Source: Vandiemenella viatica (lineage: Eukaryota > Arthropoda > Insecta > Orthoptera > Morabidae). Taken from it: a stretch of 64,000 nt of DNA. The DNA lies in assembly GCA_031002005.1 (NCBI GenBank), contig CM061920.1:53980610-54044609 (forward strand), written 5' to 3'. Below the pieces are notes generated by a model, which saw only the letters and a list, made by a program, of their open reading frames with translations, was not told where the DNA came from and did not search any database. This document shows, one piece after another, positions 54,075-64,000 of this stretch. The position numbers were made by a program, and so were the translations under genes. Position 1 is the first letter of the stretch; each line of letters starts with the position of its first letter.

Positions 54075-54262
54075 GGACCTACAGTTTAACACGGAATCTG
54101 AACCAACGAAGCGTACTGACATACTTCTCATTACACAGCAAGCTGTGACAGGTCTGGTTAAGGCATTTTGAAAATCCTCACCGAGACAGGGATTCGAACC
54201 GGGGACCATTCGATCTCCAGTCATACGCCTTAACCACCCAGCCATTAGACCGCTCTTTAAGC
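54075..54262 (-). repeat. SINE-C, tRNA-derived
   Basis: Minus-strand head AGCGGTCTAATGGCTGGGTG with box A-like TGGCTGGGTGG and box B GGTTCGAATCC, then a body ending TTAAACTGTAGGTCCC. The same body end occurs at 57541, so it is a family of at least two copies. Confidence 0.75.
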
Positions 54263-55571
54263 TCCTATCGTTTACACATGCCTGCACCCATCAGAGATTA
54301 GTAGCGGTAACGAATATTTTATACACATCTAGAGAGGTGTGTTTACATTCCTGCGCCAATTACGAAAACAACTTAGATACAGACACCTGCTCGGCTGCTT
54401 GCTAAACAAATAGCGCAATAAAAATAGTCACACATTAGCAAACGCACAGTATGTCTACAAAGTATCAATACATCTATTTTTTTTTTTAAATATACTTTCA
54501 TTTGTGCTTCACGGATACACGATAAAGGTACCTAACACTCACATCTTGTTTGGCAATCTGTTAAAGAGAAAGATTAGTTCACTACTTGTGAGTAAGACTT
54601 CTGTAAGAAAGTATAATGCGGAAACTAACGTTACATAATTAAGTGGTTATAAAGTGGAAAGTGACTCCCTAGTGTTTTTAGAAGTAGAAACATAACAACC
54701 AGAATTAAAAAGTGAGCTTGTGTGATAGTGTATAAAAATTATGTGTACACCTGGACGACCAACTTTTCAATTGCTAAAATGTAAAGCAATAAACGCTTTG
54801 CAGTAGTAAAAATAAGCGGCCGGCTAGGACAGTGGAAGTGTGTGTTTGCCTGAAGATTAAAAATTTTCCTTTACCCTTAATCAGACATTCGCCTCTCGTT
54901 GTTAGTGTACTGTGGGTAAGGTACACAATGTCCGTGCAGGCCCATAACGGTTTCCTTGTTTACACTCAGATGTCAGATAGTTTGCAGTTGGTAGAATGAG
55001 TATAATAAGATTAACACACTAAACAACTGTGAACAGTTACTGAGAGTTCTGTAGAGGATATCGAACCTGTTAGAAGTATGACGATAAATATCCAAAAACG
55101 TCACCTTAATAGCTACAAAATATTTAAAAAAGTTTTGTATGCTGGTGGTGGGGCGTAAAATGCACATAGCTCGTCAATATCTTATTACAATAAACTCAGT
55201 CGGATAGGATACTTTGGGAAGATTATGCGGAAAGGTTTTAAAGTGCTGCAGCTATTGGAAAAGGCGTTGATGGAATGAATCAAAGAAATAAGATACTAGA
55301 AAACTCGATCAGAACCAGTCTGTAAGGATTCTGCATGACCCACGTTTTGCATTCGTAGTTTAAACGAAAAGAATATTTCTATATCTCCTGCGTGTTCCTT
55401 AAAGCGACAGGGCTGTCGAATTTAAGTCCCCCACTAAAAATTGAGTTTCATTCATAAACTGAACGAACCTCCGTGACTTTTACGAAAACAATTTTTTTAT
55501 ATACATATTGGCTTCGGTGAGGCGCTAGAAACCTAAAAAGTGACATATTATGGTGTCGGTATTCGATACCT
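54263..55571. other. Unannotated AT-rich DNA
   Basis: No gene or repeat family recognised over about 1.3 kb. Confidence 0.3.
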
Positions 55572-55579
55572 ATGATGTC

Positions 55580-55863
55580 CAGTGGCGGATCTACGAATTT
55601 TTCGAGTCTGGGCAAAAACTTGAGATTGCCACCCCTTCAAACATGAGTTTGCCGCCTGGGGCATTAAAGAGCTATTTTTCGATTTTGCCGCCGCCCGCCC
55701 CCCCCCCCCCCGCTCCCCTGATGGTTGGCGCATGGGGCAGTAGAGCAAAAAAAGAAAGATCGCCGCCACACGAACTTGCCATTTACCGCCCCTTCAGACA
55801 TGATTTTACCACCCGCGGCAAGCGCTTTGGTGTGACCCCCCCCCCCCCCTAGATCCGGCACTG
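55580..55863. mobile_element. hAT MITE, 284 bp, same family as 44577
   Basis: Ends CAGTGGCGGATCTACG (55580) and CAGTGCCGGATCTAG inward from 55863. Flanks ATGATGTC and ATGATGAC (7/8). Two C runs inside. The opening GGATCTA(C/G)GAATTTTTCGAG is shared with 44577. Confidence 0.85.
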
Positions 55864-55871
55864 ATGATGAC

Positions 55872-56300
55872 ATATGTAGGCAGATAATTAAATCCATCAT
55901 TTTCTAAGTACATCATGTAAAGTATATCGCGAAGGAAAATCTGAAGCACTTTTTTTTGTTTTGTTTATATGAAGGGACTAGCTGTTACCAGCGATCTCAT
56001 ATGCGTGGACTTCGGATTTTATTGCTAGAAGCTGTAAGTTACGTAAGATTTGTCTCAAACAACATCGAGTTGGCATAATATGACGAGAAAGCCATCACTG
56101 TACCATTCTACCGTCGAACCTGCCTAATGAAGAGAATCAATCTCCAACATGTTTAAAAATAGAAAAAAACGAAGGTACGGGGAGTTGGGGGCAGGGGGGG
56201 GGGAGGGTTAACTGAGAGCAGCTTCAATTTCAGGTTTGTATTATCTTCTTTCTGTAGCATGAGCATCAGATTCCTGGGTTCTAATAACTTTAGCTGCTCT
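55872..56300. other. Unannotated DNA
   Basis: A G run lies at about 56196-56206. No gene seen. Confidence 0.25.
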
Positions 56301-56305
56301 TGCTC

Positions 56306-56545
56306 AGCTAGAGCTACACCTTGTCATCATCGAGATCGGTTTAACTTTTTCTCTTCTGAATGAGGAGAGTAAAGAATTTACTTTCCACTTACCAACATCA
56401 ATAGTGGTTTCCATATCTGTTGCAATTTAGCTCCAGGGATCGTGCTTTTTAATTTTGTTGTGGTAATATTTCTGACTGCTCTACCATATCTGCGGCTCTG
56501 ATTTATATGATTAAATTAATAGTAAACATTCTTCCCTATCCCAGT
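56306..56545 (-). pseudogene. MADF/Myb-like domain remnant, Harbinger-type companion protein
   Basis: From 56545 on the minus strand one frame reads MDWDREECLLLI, stop, SYKSEPQIW, stop, SSQKYYHNKIKKHDPWS, stop, IATDMETTIDVGKWKVNSLL then SSFRREKVKPISMM. With three stops it still keeps the MADF order: W at the start, LLLI-x-x-Y-x-x-x-P-x-x-W, Y-x-N-K-x-K-K-x-x-x-W, and V-x-K-W at the end. An upstream open frame (56816-56546) leads into it but shows no domain. The gene is dead. Confidence 0.6.
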
Positions 56546-57080
56546 CCATAGTTATATTATTTCTAGATTTTAAAATGCACTTAACACTGAAGCTGTTGGG
56601 AACACGCACCCCTGTTGTTGAACCTATCTCCACTGAACGCGCACTGTCGCGAATTCCTTTGATGTACCGACATCGGCCGGAACACCTGCAAACACCCGCA
56701 AACCTGTGTTCGTGCGCGCTATTCTCGTCTCCACCGGACAAATTCTGAGTTCGCAAACATTTCAAACGTTTGCAAACATTTTGCACGCTTAGGTCTGTTT
56801 TACGCCTGCGAGGCATGTCAAAAAAGAAGACAAAATAAGCTGATGCCAGACATGTTTAGGCAGACAGAAAGTAATACTACAGCGCAGTGCAAATCGACAT
56901 CTGTACTAAACAACAAATTTCTTCTGCAAATGAAATTTATTAACAGATCATACACTAATCGAGTGCGAGAGAGGCACAGCCTAAGCGACCAATTTAACAT
57001 TACAGACTTACACACGCATCCGTCTGCCTGTAACAATTCGATAAGTTATAAAAACTTCATGACTAAAACTGTTATTCATA
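56546..57080. other. Unannotated DNA
   Basis: May include more of the element that carried the MADF remnant. TTTGCAAACNTTT repeats lie at about 56754-56785. Confidence 0.3.
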
Positions 57081-57126
57081 CCGGGAAAATGTATCCTGTG
57101 TCCTTCCTAAATATACAAAGTATTTC
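57081..57126 (-). repeat. Fragment of the 45502-type dispersed repeat
   Basis: Minus-strand GAAGGACACAGGATACATTTTCC parallels GAAGGACATAGGATACTTTTTCC at 45615. Confidence 0.5.
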
Positions 57127-57129
57127 CTT

Positions 57130-57345
57130 GCCGGGCGCGGTAGCGTAGTGGCTAGAGTGCTAGCTCCGCGTGCCGAAGGTCGCCGGTTCGAATCCGGCCG
57201 CAGGCATGGATGTTTAAGTGTTGTGTGGCTGTGTGAATGTCCTGTCCATCCTGTGGTGTCTATACTTAAGAATTAAAAAACGTACTAGAGAAATTAATTC
57301 ACTGAAGAGATATCATAAACACATTGAACTAGCTGAATGGCTTAG
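57130..57345 (+). repeat. SINE-B
   Basis: Head GCCGGGCGCGGTAGCGTAGT, TGGCTAGAGTGC (box A), GGTTCGAATCC (box B), body TTTAAGTGTTGTGTGGCTG. The tRNA-like head is well kept. The 3' limit is uncertain. Confidence 0.85.
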
Positions 57346-57540
57346 TTGTGAAATTCCATCAATTTCGGTATGTCCACTTAGTCGTCAAAACGTAACAAAA
57401 AGACAGAGACATTAGTGTAGATCACACACAAACTGCTTGCTAGAAAAACAAAGCTTGGAGGACCAGTATAGCGTAAATAAAGTAAACGCTTGCGGCACTG
57501 TTCGGCCGCATACGATTTACCACGCATTCTACACCTGAAT

Positions 57541-57717
57541 TTATGGGACCTACATTTTAACATCGAATCCTTACGACAGAACTTCCAGGCTTGGCACATA
57601 TGATGAAAAACAATTCTTAACAAATTTTTGCTCCTAGCGGGATTTGAACCGGAAACCACACGTGGAGCTTTACCACCTTGTCCTGTGCGCCCACTCTGCT
57701 GGTAAGCATTACAGAGG
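57541..57717 (-). repeat. SINE-C, second copy
   Basis: GGGACCTACATTTTAACATCG at the tail side matches GGGACCTACAGTTTAACACGG at 54074. The head has box B-like GGTTCAAATCC on the minus strand. Confidence 0.7.
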
Positions 57718-57785
57718 CGTTTGCTTGCTATGCGTCTGTCTTTCACCGTTCAGTTATTTTTTCATAATTCGATGACAATATGTAT

Positions 57786-57945
57786 TATCTATACAGAAAA
57801 TAGTATCCTATATCATTCCTAAAGGCAAATAGCATCTCCTTGTCAAATTTCATCACGATCGGATAGGCTGTTTTGCCCTGAAAACATAAAAAAACAGACT
57901 GACAGAGTTACTTTCGCATTAATAATATTAATATAGATTTATTAG
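57786..57945 (-). repeat. 45502-type dispersed repeat, minus strand
   Basis: TATTAATATTATTAATGCGAAAG and AACTCTGTCAGTCTGTTTTT on the minus strand repeat the opening of 45502, and GATCGTGATGAAATTTGAC its inner part. Confidence 0.6.
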
Positions 57946-58349
57946 TGTAAAGTCTACAGTATCCCCCAGAAGCCTGGATTAGCCCCCTGGAGATCCCACC
58001 TGCATCCACCTGAGCCAGGTCAACTTTCATATTGATTCTATTTTAGAGGACTATGGGTCAAAACGTATTGAATTTAGGAGCACATCTACTTCTAAGTGTC
58101 GACTATTGTTATATGAATCGACGAAAAATTTAAAGCCAACCACAAGAAACGGCAGTTTTCGGTCCAGGCTGCATTTGAACAGTTGCAACAAATGGACAGG
58201 CAATAGACAGGTGTTTCTTGGATGATAACTTGTATAAAACTGCTAACAATCCGAAAGACTTTACACGATTAGTGTATCTGTGCTGGCAATAATACACACT
58301 TATCGCTAAATAATATCGCCCGGGTAAGGTGTGCATAAATTTTCCGGAT

Positions 58350-59033
58350 CCACTCCAATACGTCGGAACCTACAAATATTGTCCTGTCGGTCTGAAATTT
58401 GGTACACACATTCCTTAGGCGATAATATTTGATTTAAAGTGTGTAACGTAAGCTTCGAATATGTAGAAATGAGGAAAAATAGATGCATACATGTTATTAC
58501 GCAAGAAATACACGTTATTAGCTGTTGACATTTATTCCACGTGTTTTTAAGACTCAATTATTGAATAAATACCGCTTTCCACATGCAAATTGCACATACG
58601 TAATTAGTAGAAAATCATGTAACATTTACGATTTCTCTGTGCGTGCTGACATATTGTTTTTCAGTGCTAAGATATATTGCATGGCAGCCTACCTTACAGG
58701 GAAAAACATAGCGTCAACCGTAACGAATGTTTGATACACAGCATTTAAGTTGGTTTTATTTTTTGCTAATAGCTGTTGTGGTTAGGTTGAAATGCAGCCT
58801 GGACCAAGAATTAAGAGTAAAAAACGCACAGAAAATATATCGACATGTAATAACGTGTATTTCTTGCTTAATAAAATGTCTGTATCTACCCACATTTGAA
58901 GTGATTTTTCCTCATTTTCACGCATTCGAAGCTTACGTAATACACTTTAAATCAAATATTATCGCCTAAGGAATGTATGTGCTGAACTTAAGACCGATAG
59001 GACAATTTTTGTAGTTTCCGGCGTATTGGCGTG
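58350..59033. repeat. Inverted repeat, arms of about 180 bp
   Basis: Arm 1 (58350-58529) and arm 2 (58842-59033) are inverted copies around a 310-bp loop: ATTCCTTAGGCGATAATATTTGATTTAAAGTG and GCAAGAAATACACGTTATTA occur in arm 1 and as complements in arm 2. The loop holds AATGCAGCCTGGACC, related to the end of the tandem repeat at 10651. Confidence 0.8.
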
Positions 59034-59403
59034 TTACTAATTTTCCTTCTAGAGTTGTTCTCTTTGGGTAGGAGCCATAAATCGTCATTCGTTGGTTTAA
59101 TAGGGCCTCCCACTCAGTAAATCCAAGAAAATCCATTGGGAATTCTCCCGACGATCACAGAAATTAAAAGACCGGTTAATATAAAGAACTATCGCCATCT
59201 AGGACATCATTATTATTTTCCAGATGCTGGCAAACGGTAATAACATGGTGGTTACGTCACAGCCTTACGGTATTGACCTGAGTTGTCACAAGCAGCTTGT
59301 AATGCGTTAGCGACAATGAAAAACAATGACCGTGCATTCGGAAGTGCCCTAAGGTATTTACTTCCGCTTTAGTACCCTGATAACGGACACTATGTACTTG
59401 CCA
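59034..59403. other. Unannotated DNA upstream of tRNA-Arg
   Basis: No feature recognised. Confidence 0.25.
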
Positions 59404-59476
59404 GACCGTGTGGCCTAATGGATAAGGCGTCGGACTTCGGATCCGAAGATTGCAGGTTCGAGTCCTGTCACGGTCG
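59404..59476 (+). tRNA. tRNA-Arg-TCG: tRNA-Arg (TCG)
   Basis: Cloverleaf complete: acceptor GACCGTG (59404-59410) with CACGGTC (59469-59475), discriminator G at 59476, anticodon arm TCGGA-CTTCGGA-TCCGA with anticodon TCG, T arm GCAGGTTCGAGTCCTGT. Box A (TGGCCTAATGG) and box B (GGTTCGAGTCC) are standard. No intron. Length 73. It reads CGA arginine codons. T-run at 59481-59485 follows as terminator. Although the window has many tRNA-like SINE heads, this gene has no SINE body and all stems pair, so it looks like a true gene. Confidence 0.97.
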
Positions 59477-59480
59477 AGAA

Positions 59481-59485
59481 TTTTT
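59481..59485 (+). terminator. Pol III T-tract terminator of tRNA-Arg
   Basis: TTTTT four bases after the tRNA end. Confidence 0.75.
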
Positions 59486-60003
59486 ATTCGTTAGTTACTT
59501 CACAGTTTCCTTCCTCTTTCTCATTAGAAGGTGAATATTTGATTGAACTAAGTGATACCTGCCAACTAATTGAAGCAAGCATTCTGTTTTTAACTCCCAC
59601 TGCTCTGTGGTTGAAAGCTGGGGTGTGTCGTGGTATTTTCTGGTAGGGACGAAATACGAGGATGCCACGCCCACTGCTCTGTGCTTTACGATGCGGCAGA
59701 TAGAGGCGCTGCTTACCCCCCGGCCAAATAAATTCCGACGGGCAGATTGAAAACAGCGCTCCCCGCTCGCCGCCCGTAATATTAATGTTCCTGTTTATGC
59801 GCCGCCTAACGAAAACAGAACGTTAGCAGGCTAAGCATTGCCGTATTGTGCGCGCCTCCCCCCGGTATACTCAACCAAAAAGAGAAAAATAACTTCTTCA
59901 GTATCTGCAAGATATAACGCCTACTTCTATCATCCCAGCACTGTCGATTTTTACCGAGTAGCTTGAACTAGTATAAATAAACGTTTTGGTTTACTTTTTA
60001 AAT
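59486..60003. other. Unannotated DNA
   Basis: No feature recognised. Confidence 0.25.
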
Positions 60004-60238
60004 ACCGAGCGTGGTGGGTGAGTGATAATGCTCTGACCTCGCACTGCACAGGACTCTGGTTCGGTTCCTCGTCCGGCCATCCAGATTTCAGTTTGGTTTT
60101 CCAAAATCACTCCAGGCAAAAGCCGGGATGGTTCCTTCTAAAGATCATCGCCGAATTCCTTCCCTTTCGTTGTTTCCTCTCCTTTTACGTTGCTAATGAC
60201 TTCGAAGTCAATGAGGTGTAAAGCAATAAGCAAAAACA
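60004..60238 (+). repeat. SINE-A, diverged but full length
   Basis: Head TACCGAGCGTGGTGGGTGAG, altered box B GGTTCGGTTCC, body CATCCAGATTTCAG...AATCACTCCAGGC, end AATGAGGTGTAAAGC. Confidence 0.85.
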
Positions 60239-60284
60239 AAGAAACACAAAGTTAACATTTATCTAAAGTAAACACAATAATACT

Positions 60285-60630
60285 TCTTTTTTGAATTAAA
60301 ATCCGTCTTCTAACAACTGTTTTTATTATTAACTTTCACCTACCAGACGCGTTTCGGCCTTCTGGAGTGGGGCATCGTCAGTGGTAAAAATTGTGGCGGC
60401 TAGCACATGTCAGTCCGAAACAGCACCTTCCGCGTTTTTCTGGACCGTTGTTTCTTCCTACAATTTAGCATTATTTCCTTTAATATTGCTCAATTCACTC
60501 TATTTGCTGTTAAATTGCACTTTTAACTACACCAAACTAGTTATAGTGTTCGTTTTGTATGTACCCGCGTCTGGTAGATGAAAGTTAATAATAAAAACAG
60601 TTGTTAGAAGACGGATTTTTATTCAAAAAT
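60285..60630. mobile_element. MITE with 55-bp inverted ends
   Basis: AATTAAAATCCGTCTTCTAACAACTG through TACCAGACGCG at the left and its complement at 60550-60625 (CGCGTCTGGTAGATGAAAGTTAATAAT...). The inside holds GCGTTTCGGCCTTCTGGAGTGGGGCATCG. No coding. Flanking duplication not clear. Confidence 0.8.
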
Positions 60631-61364
60631 ATTTATGCAACAACTGCGGAACATGGCCTACAAAAATGTTACAATAATACTGCAGTGACTAATTGCAATA
60701 AATGTATTACGAGTATGGAGCAGTCTTAATGAAAACAATCAAAGAAAGAAGCGAACGGTATAAAGCTTTTTATTCAAAACATAAAGTTACAACTGATCGT
60801 TTTATTTCTTTGTAAACGTTATCGTAAAAAATATTCGACTATTTCAGGCAAACCAGTACCACTATTAATTGTTAAGAAGTGATTTTTATTTCCTTAACGC
60901 CGTATGCGTTTCACCTCTAATCGAGGCAATATCAGCGATGAATATGCTTTGCAAACTTATTAAATAATGTTTTACGTAACACTAAAATGTATTATGCTTG
61001 TTTATTACTTACTATTTACATTGATTTGCTTTTCTCCAAAGCATGTTCGGACCAGAGCCGTTTGTCGAAAACTGCAAACTAGATGTGAACGTTGCGCCTT
61101 ATCGCAACTCAGCTGTCGGACGTAGCCATCTTGTTTTGTAGATTTCACGGTTTTTGTTGACAACGACAATATTTCTGTGTATCTTGTTTTGTCTTAAATT
61201 ACGAAACCTACTCAGTTTTTCTTCCAGTGAACTCATTGTTTTGCTGTACGCGTCACTTTATTAACTGTGTTTGTTGCTGGCAGATGGCTTTACGATACCT
61301 TAATATCGCACTTGAGGCCGGGGCTTCTCTCGCTGCATTGGGTGATGATAAGATCTGGTACGTA
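60631..61364. other. Unannotated DNA
   Basis: No feature recognised. Confidence 0.25.
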
Positions 61365-61556
61365 TATGTGGTGGGTGAGGGAAACGCTCTGGCCTCGCAT
61401 TCGGGAGGTCGCGGATTCGAATCTCTGTCCGGGCATCCAGAGTTAGATCTTCCATGGTTTACCCAAATCACTCCAGGCGAATGCCGGGATGCTTCCTTCA
61501 AAAGGCCATCTCCGAACGCGCCTATAAGGACGTCGCATAAAGCCAGAAGCAAAAAT
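61365..61556 (+). repeat. SINE-A with shortened 3' part
   Basis: GTGGTGGGTGAGGGAAACGC head, box B GATTCGAATCT, body complete to CTTCAAAAGGCCA, then a deletion to GACGTCGCATAAAGCC. Confidence 0.85.
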
Positions 61557-62280
61557 ATTAATAAAATATGCTGAATAATTTAGTTCAAACATTGAAAGAA
61601 TTTAAGATTAAAAATTTGTGAAATGCAAAAGTATATGTGTCGTTGCCAAAGCTGCATACTCCCCATTGTAATTACGTCATCAACTATAATAAAAAGACAG
61701 TTTGGTGTTAAGGTCTGTTACGCCACCCGACCAGTGATGGTAGATGTTTACGCTCACTCTCCTCTGATGTTGCTGTTACAACAAATTAGGATTTATGTCC
61801 ATGTATCTGCTTAATTTGTTTTACCCATAGTTTAAGATTGCAAACCAACCATAAAAAGGTATGTGTTTCTTTAAAATTTACATGGAGATTAATAGGTTTT
61901 CATCTACACTCTGTATTACCGGTAGCAGTTACAAGCTCAAGGTCATAAAATCATCTAAACACGATTTGGCAAAAGATGAAACGCAGGGAATATTATTAAG
62001 TAATCAGAGAATGTTTACACCAAACGTAAGTTATCACAAAATATATCACTAAGTATTATTAACTGCGTCTTTTGATTCGATGTTACATCACGCCCAAACA
62101 CTCAGTGAAACTGCGATAGTATTAATCAGTTATTGTAATTGCGATGGAACGAAACTGGTTTCCTAAACACTCATATCAAGGCCATTAGCATTATGTAATA
62201 ACAATTCCGTATAATTAAACAAATGCAAAAAAAGGAACTGCCAGTATATTGCGTTCAAACTCATTTTGACTGGGCTCGAA
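61557..62280. other. Unannotated AT-rich DNA
   Basis: No feature recognised. Confidence 0.25.
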
Positions 62281-62470
62281 GGTAGATTATATAATATTAT
62301 GGATCGTTGGAATAAGGACATACGACAAGTAACAGGCGTGAAATGGAAGAGAGTTGCGCAAGATCGATCAACCCGGAAGGAATTACAACAAACTTATGTA
62401 GCATTAAGTTGTACATAGCTCATCTGGCTTAAAGAGGGTGCATCCTGAAACAAGGATTAATAAAGCTGTA
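62281..62470 (+). pseudogene. LINE 3' end (RTE-like C-terminal tail)
   Basis: From 62300 the frame reads MDRWNKDIRQVTGVKWKRVA then QDRSTRKELQQTYVALS, ending TAG near 62419. The W-x-x-DI...G-x-x-W-x-R-x-AxDR-x-x-x-x-x-L-x-x-x-YV order is the last segment of many RTE-like polyproteins. The 3' end is ATTAATAAAGCTGTAAAAATAAAAA. Strongly 5'-truncated. Confidence 0.65.
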
Positions 62471-62940
62471 AAAATAAAAATAAAAAATATTAGAAATTAG
62501 AGATAAGTAAATAAATCAAAGTAATAAATAAATAAAAAATAGGTCTGTAAATTTTCAGCGTCAACAGATCCTAAAAACAGTGGTTTGCTTCAACTTTTCC
62601 CTTGAATTCTGTTCCTTGTTTGAGTGACAGTGGCTCCGGCCTTTCAGAAGAGTCGTTCATAAGGTTCCGACGAGGCTCCTTTGAGTAAATAACAAATTTT
62701 AATTGTAAACATATCTTAATCCTACTTGTATACCAAACAGGATTGATTTTAATTCATTTTGCAGCAAAAAATGTACCGTAATCTCCCAACATCCATTGTT
62801 ACTTTAGACCAGATATACGTAAAAATAGAAAAATGCTTCACACTTTTCAAATTTTTCTTCACGAATTTTGAAATTTATTCGTATTCTTAACCAATTTTTG
62901 TTTTGATAGTTTCACGAGAAGGAACTTTGTATAACGGTGC
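62471..62940. other. Unannotated AT-rich DNA
   Basis: No feature recognised. Confidence 0.25.
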
Positions 62941-62943
62941 TAA

Positions 62944-63322
62944 GGGACCGTGCACAAACTACGTGGCTCGGTCCAGGGGGGGGGGGGGGAGTGGTTGGCT
63001 GGAAGGCTACGCTGGGCTACGTGGGGGAGGGGGGGTTCCGAGCCAGGCCACGTAGCTTTCCTTTCATAACATTTTTCACAGTTAAAATGAGGAACAGAAC
63101 ACATAACAGCATGTGGATATTTATTTCCCTCAGTTAATTAACTCCGTATGTAATTTAGAATAGTCTGACACGAGAAAATAGTACAAAATGTCTTCTGGAA
63201 TCAAAAGCTACGTGCTACGTGGGGAGGGGGGGGGTTAGAGGCAAAAGCTACGTAGGGCTACGTCGGGGGAGGGGGTGTTCACAGGAGGCCAAAATGGAGC
63301 TACGTGGTTTATGCACGCTCCC
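62944..63322. mobile_element. F2 MITE, 379 bp, no insert
   Basis: Left end GGGACCGTGCACAAACTACG, right end CGTGGTTTATGCACGCTCCC. Flanks TAA (62941-62943) and GAA (63323-63325). Has the inner ACAAAATGTCTTCTGGAATC. Best uninterrupted F2 copy in the window. Confidence 0.82.
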
Positions 63323-63325
63323 GAA

Positions 63326-63750
63326 GTACTTCATTAAATACTTAAAAAAAACTTTTCCTTCAACTGTATTAAAAAGTCTGTTATCAACTCTGATAAATAA
63401 ACAATTGCATCAGTTACCCCCTTTAGAATATTGTAATACGTCCTAGAGAGAAACAAGAACCAAAGAACGCGAGCGTAGCGCGACAGATTAAATAATTAAA
63501 CGGTGAACGTAAATGAATGAGAAACGAATAAAGCGCACGAAACGAAGTGGAAGAAAGGATGTTATCGAGCTAAGTCAGTGTTTAGCATAGTCAAGCCACA
63601 CATACATTTATTTGCAGTATTTTGTTAATGTTAAGGGGTTTGTAGTTTTTGACAATGTAAGAATATCGAATTAAATATCGATATTTTTAGTCCGATATTT
63701 TCGACATTATCGGTTGAACGATATGCATTTCTTTCAACGCCTCGCCACCA
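63326..63750. other. Unannotated DNA
   Basis: No feature recognised. Confidence 0.25.
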
Positions 63751-63751
63751 A

Positions 63752-63828
63752 TGAACCCCCTGAACACTCCCACGACTCTCCTCCTGTCTTCCAGTGAATC
63801 TCATTGCAGCTGTTTTATCATATCACCT
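63752..63828 (-). repeat. LINE-Y fragment
   Basis: CTCCTCCTGTCTTCCAGTGAATC and GCAGCTGTTTTATCATATC follow LINE-Y text at 6680-6725. Confidence 0.55.
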
Positions 63829-64000
63829 CTGGCTGTGCGCAGGCGCATTGTGCAGTGCAGGGAGGGACGCCTTGCCGCAATGCAAACACGCCGTAAAGCG
63901 GCAGTTAGGCGGATTGCCCCACATATCACGGCGTGAAGCTTTTATAGGAGCGCGCCTCTCCGCTCTCCTCTCGAGGCGAGGAAGAAGGAAGAGATCGGCG
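63829..64000. other. Unannotated, CG-rich window end
   Basis: Richer in CG than the average here. No gene recognised. Confidence 0.25.

Noticed and set aside
54180..54262. tRNA-like sequence on the minus strand
   Set aside because: It is the head of SINE-C, with the family body attached and a second copy at 57541.
57130..57210. A third tRNA gene
   Set aside because: Boxes A and B are good, but the acceptor arm does not pair and the SINE-B body follows; it is a SINE head.
1..64000. A new multi-gene system such as a defence island, operon or biosynthetic cluster
   Set aside because: No adjacent intact genes exist in the window. Everything coding-like apart from the left-edge exon is transposon-derived or too short to support.

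Overview
This window is eukaryotic nuclear DNA, AT-rich and crowded with repeats. It looks like an intergenic or intronic stretch from an insect with a large genome. Evidence for an insect is the arthropod-type tRNA-derived SINEs, several non-LTR retrotransposon families, and hAT and PIF/Harbinger transposon debris. A polyneopteran (stick insect, cricket, locust or similar) is my guess from the repeat load alone; nothing in the sequence names the species. I see no complete protein-coding host gene. The host-gene content I can support is two intact tRNA genes, initiator tRNA-Met at 13104-13175 and tRNA-Arg(TCG) at 59404-59476, plus a probable terminal exon at the left edge (141-354) with 23-residue STPR-like repeats. 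There is an assembly gap of exactly 1000 N at 4317-5316.

Layout. 1-4.3 kb: STPR-like exon, an old LINE tail on the minus strand, SINE-A copies and a hAT MITE. 5.3-10 kb: a SINE-A, then a Harbinger-like element (6254-8273) holding a LINE-Y, then LINE-X (8449-9644) inserted in a second LINE-Y. 10-14.3 kb: mostly unique DNA with a 150-bp tandem repeat and tRNA-iMet. 14.3-20.3 kb: MITEs of several kinds, a shortened hAT and LINE fragments. 20.3-28 kb: nested SINEs inside MITEs, a Tc1/mariner scrap and a hAT MITE with a perfect 8-bp duplication. 28-34.7 kb: LINE-X, LINE-Y and LINE-Z fragments with MITEs and SINEs inserted in them. 35.2-37.8 kb: two short hAT-type elements with target duplications. 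39.4-45.0 kb: a 5.6-kb hAT element with a decayed BED/RNase-H-like transposase, itself invaded by a 1.85-kb fold-back element. 45.5-50 kb: dispersed repeats, a palindromic MITE, an inverted Harbinger transposase remnant and two LINEs in opposite directions. 50-57 kb: a hAT-like element, a jockey-like LINE end, and a broken MADF-type domain. 57-64 kb: SINEs, hairpins, tRNA-Arg, a LINE tail and a MITE.

How it fits together. Almost everything here is dead or non-autonomous mobile DNA in layers. Target-site duplications set the superfamilies: 8 bp for hAT elements, 3 bp (mostly TTA/TAA) for two G/C-run-rich MITE families that I call F1 and F2. In two places a host repeat supplies the empty site: the F2 copy at 21715-22264 splits a SINE-A, and the F1 copy at 33475-33839 splits a LINE-Z reading frame that closes perfectly when the MITE and one TTA are removed. 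LINE-X, LINE-Y, LINE-Z, SINE-A, SINE-B, SINE-C, F1 and F2 are my own working names, not database names. I found no new multi-gene system; the most notable structures are the fold-back inside the hAT, the inverted Harbinger remnant, and the STPR-like exon.
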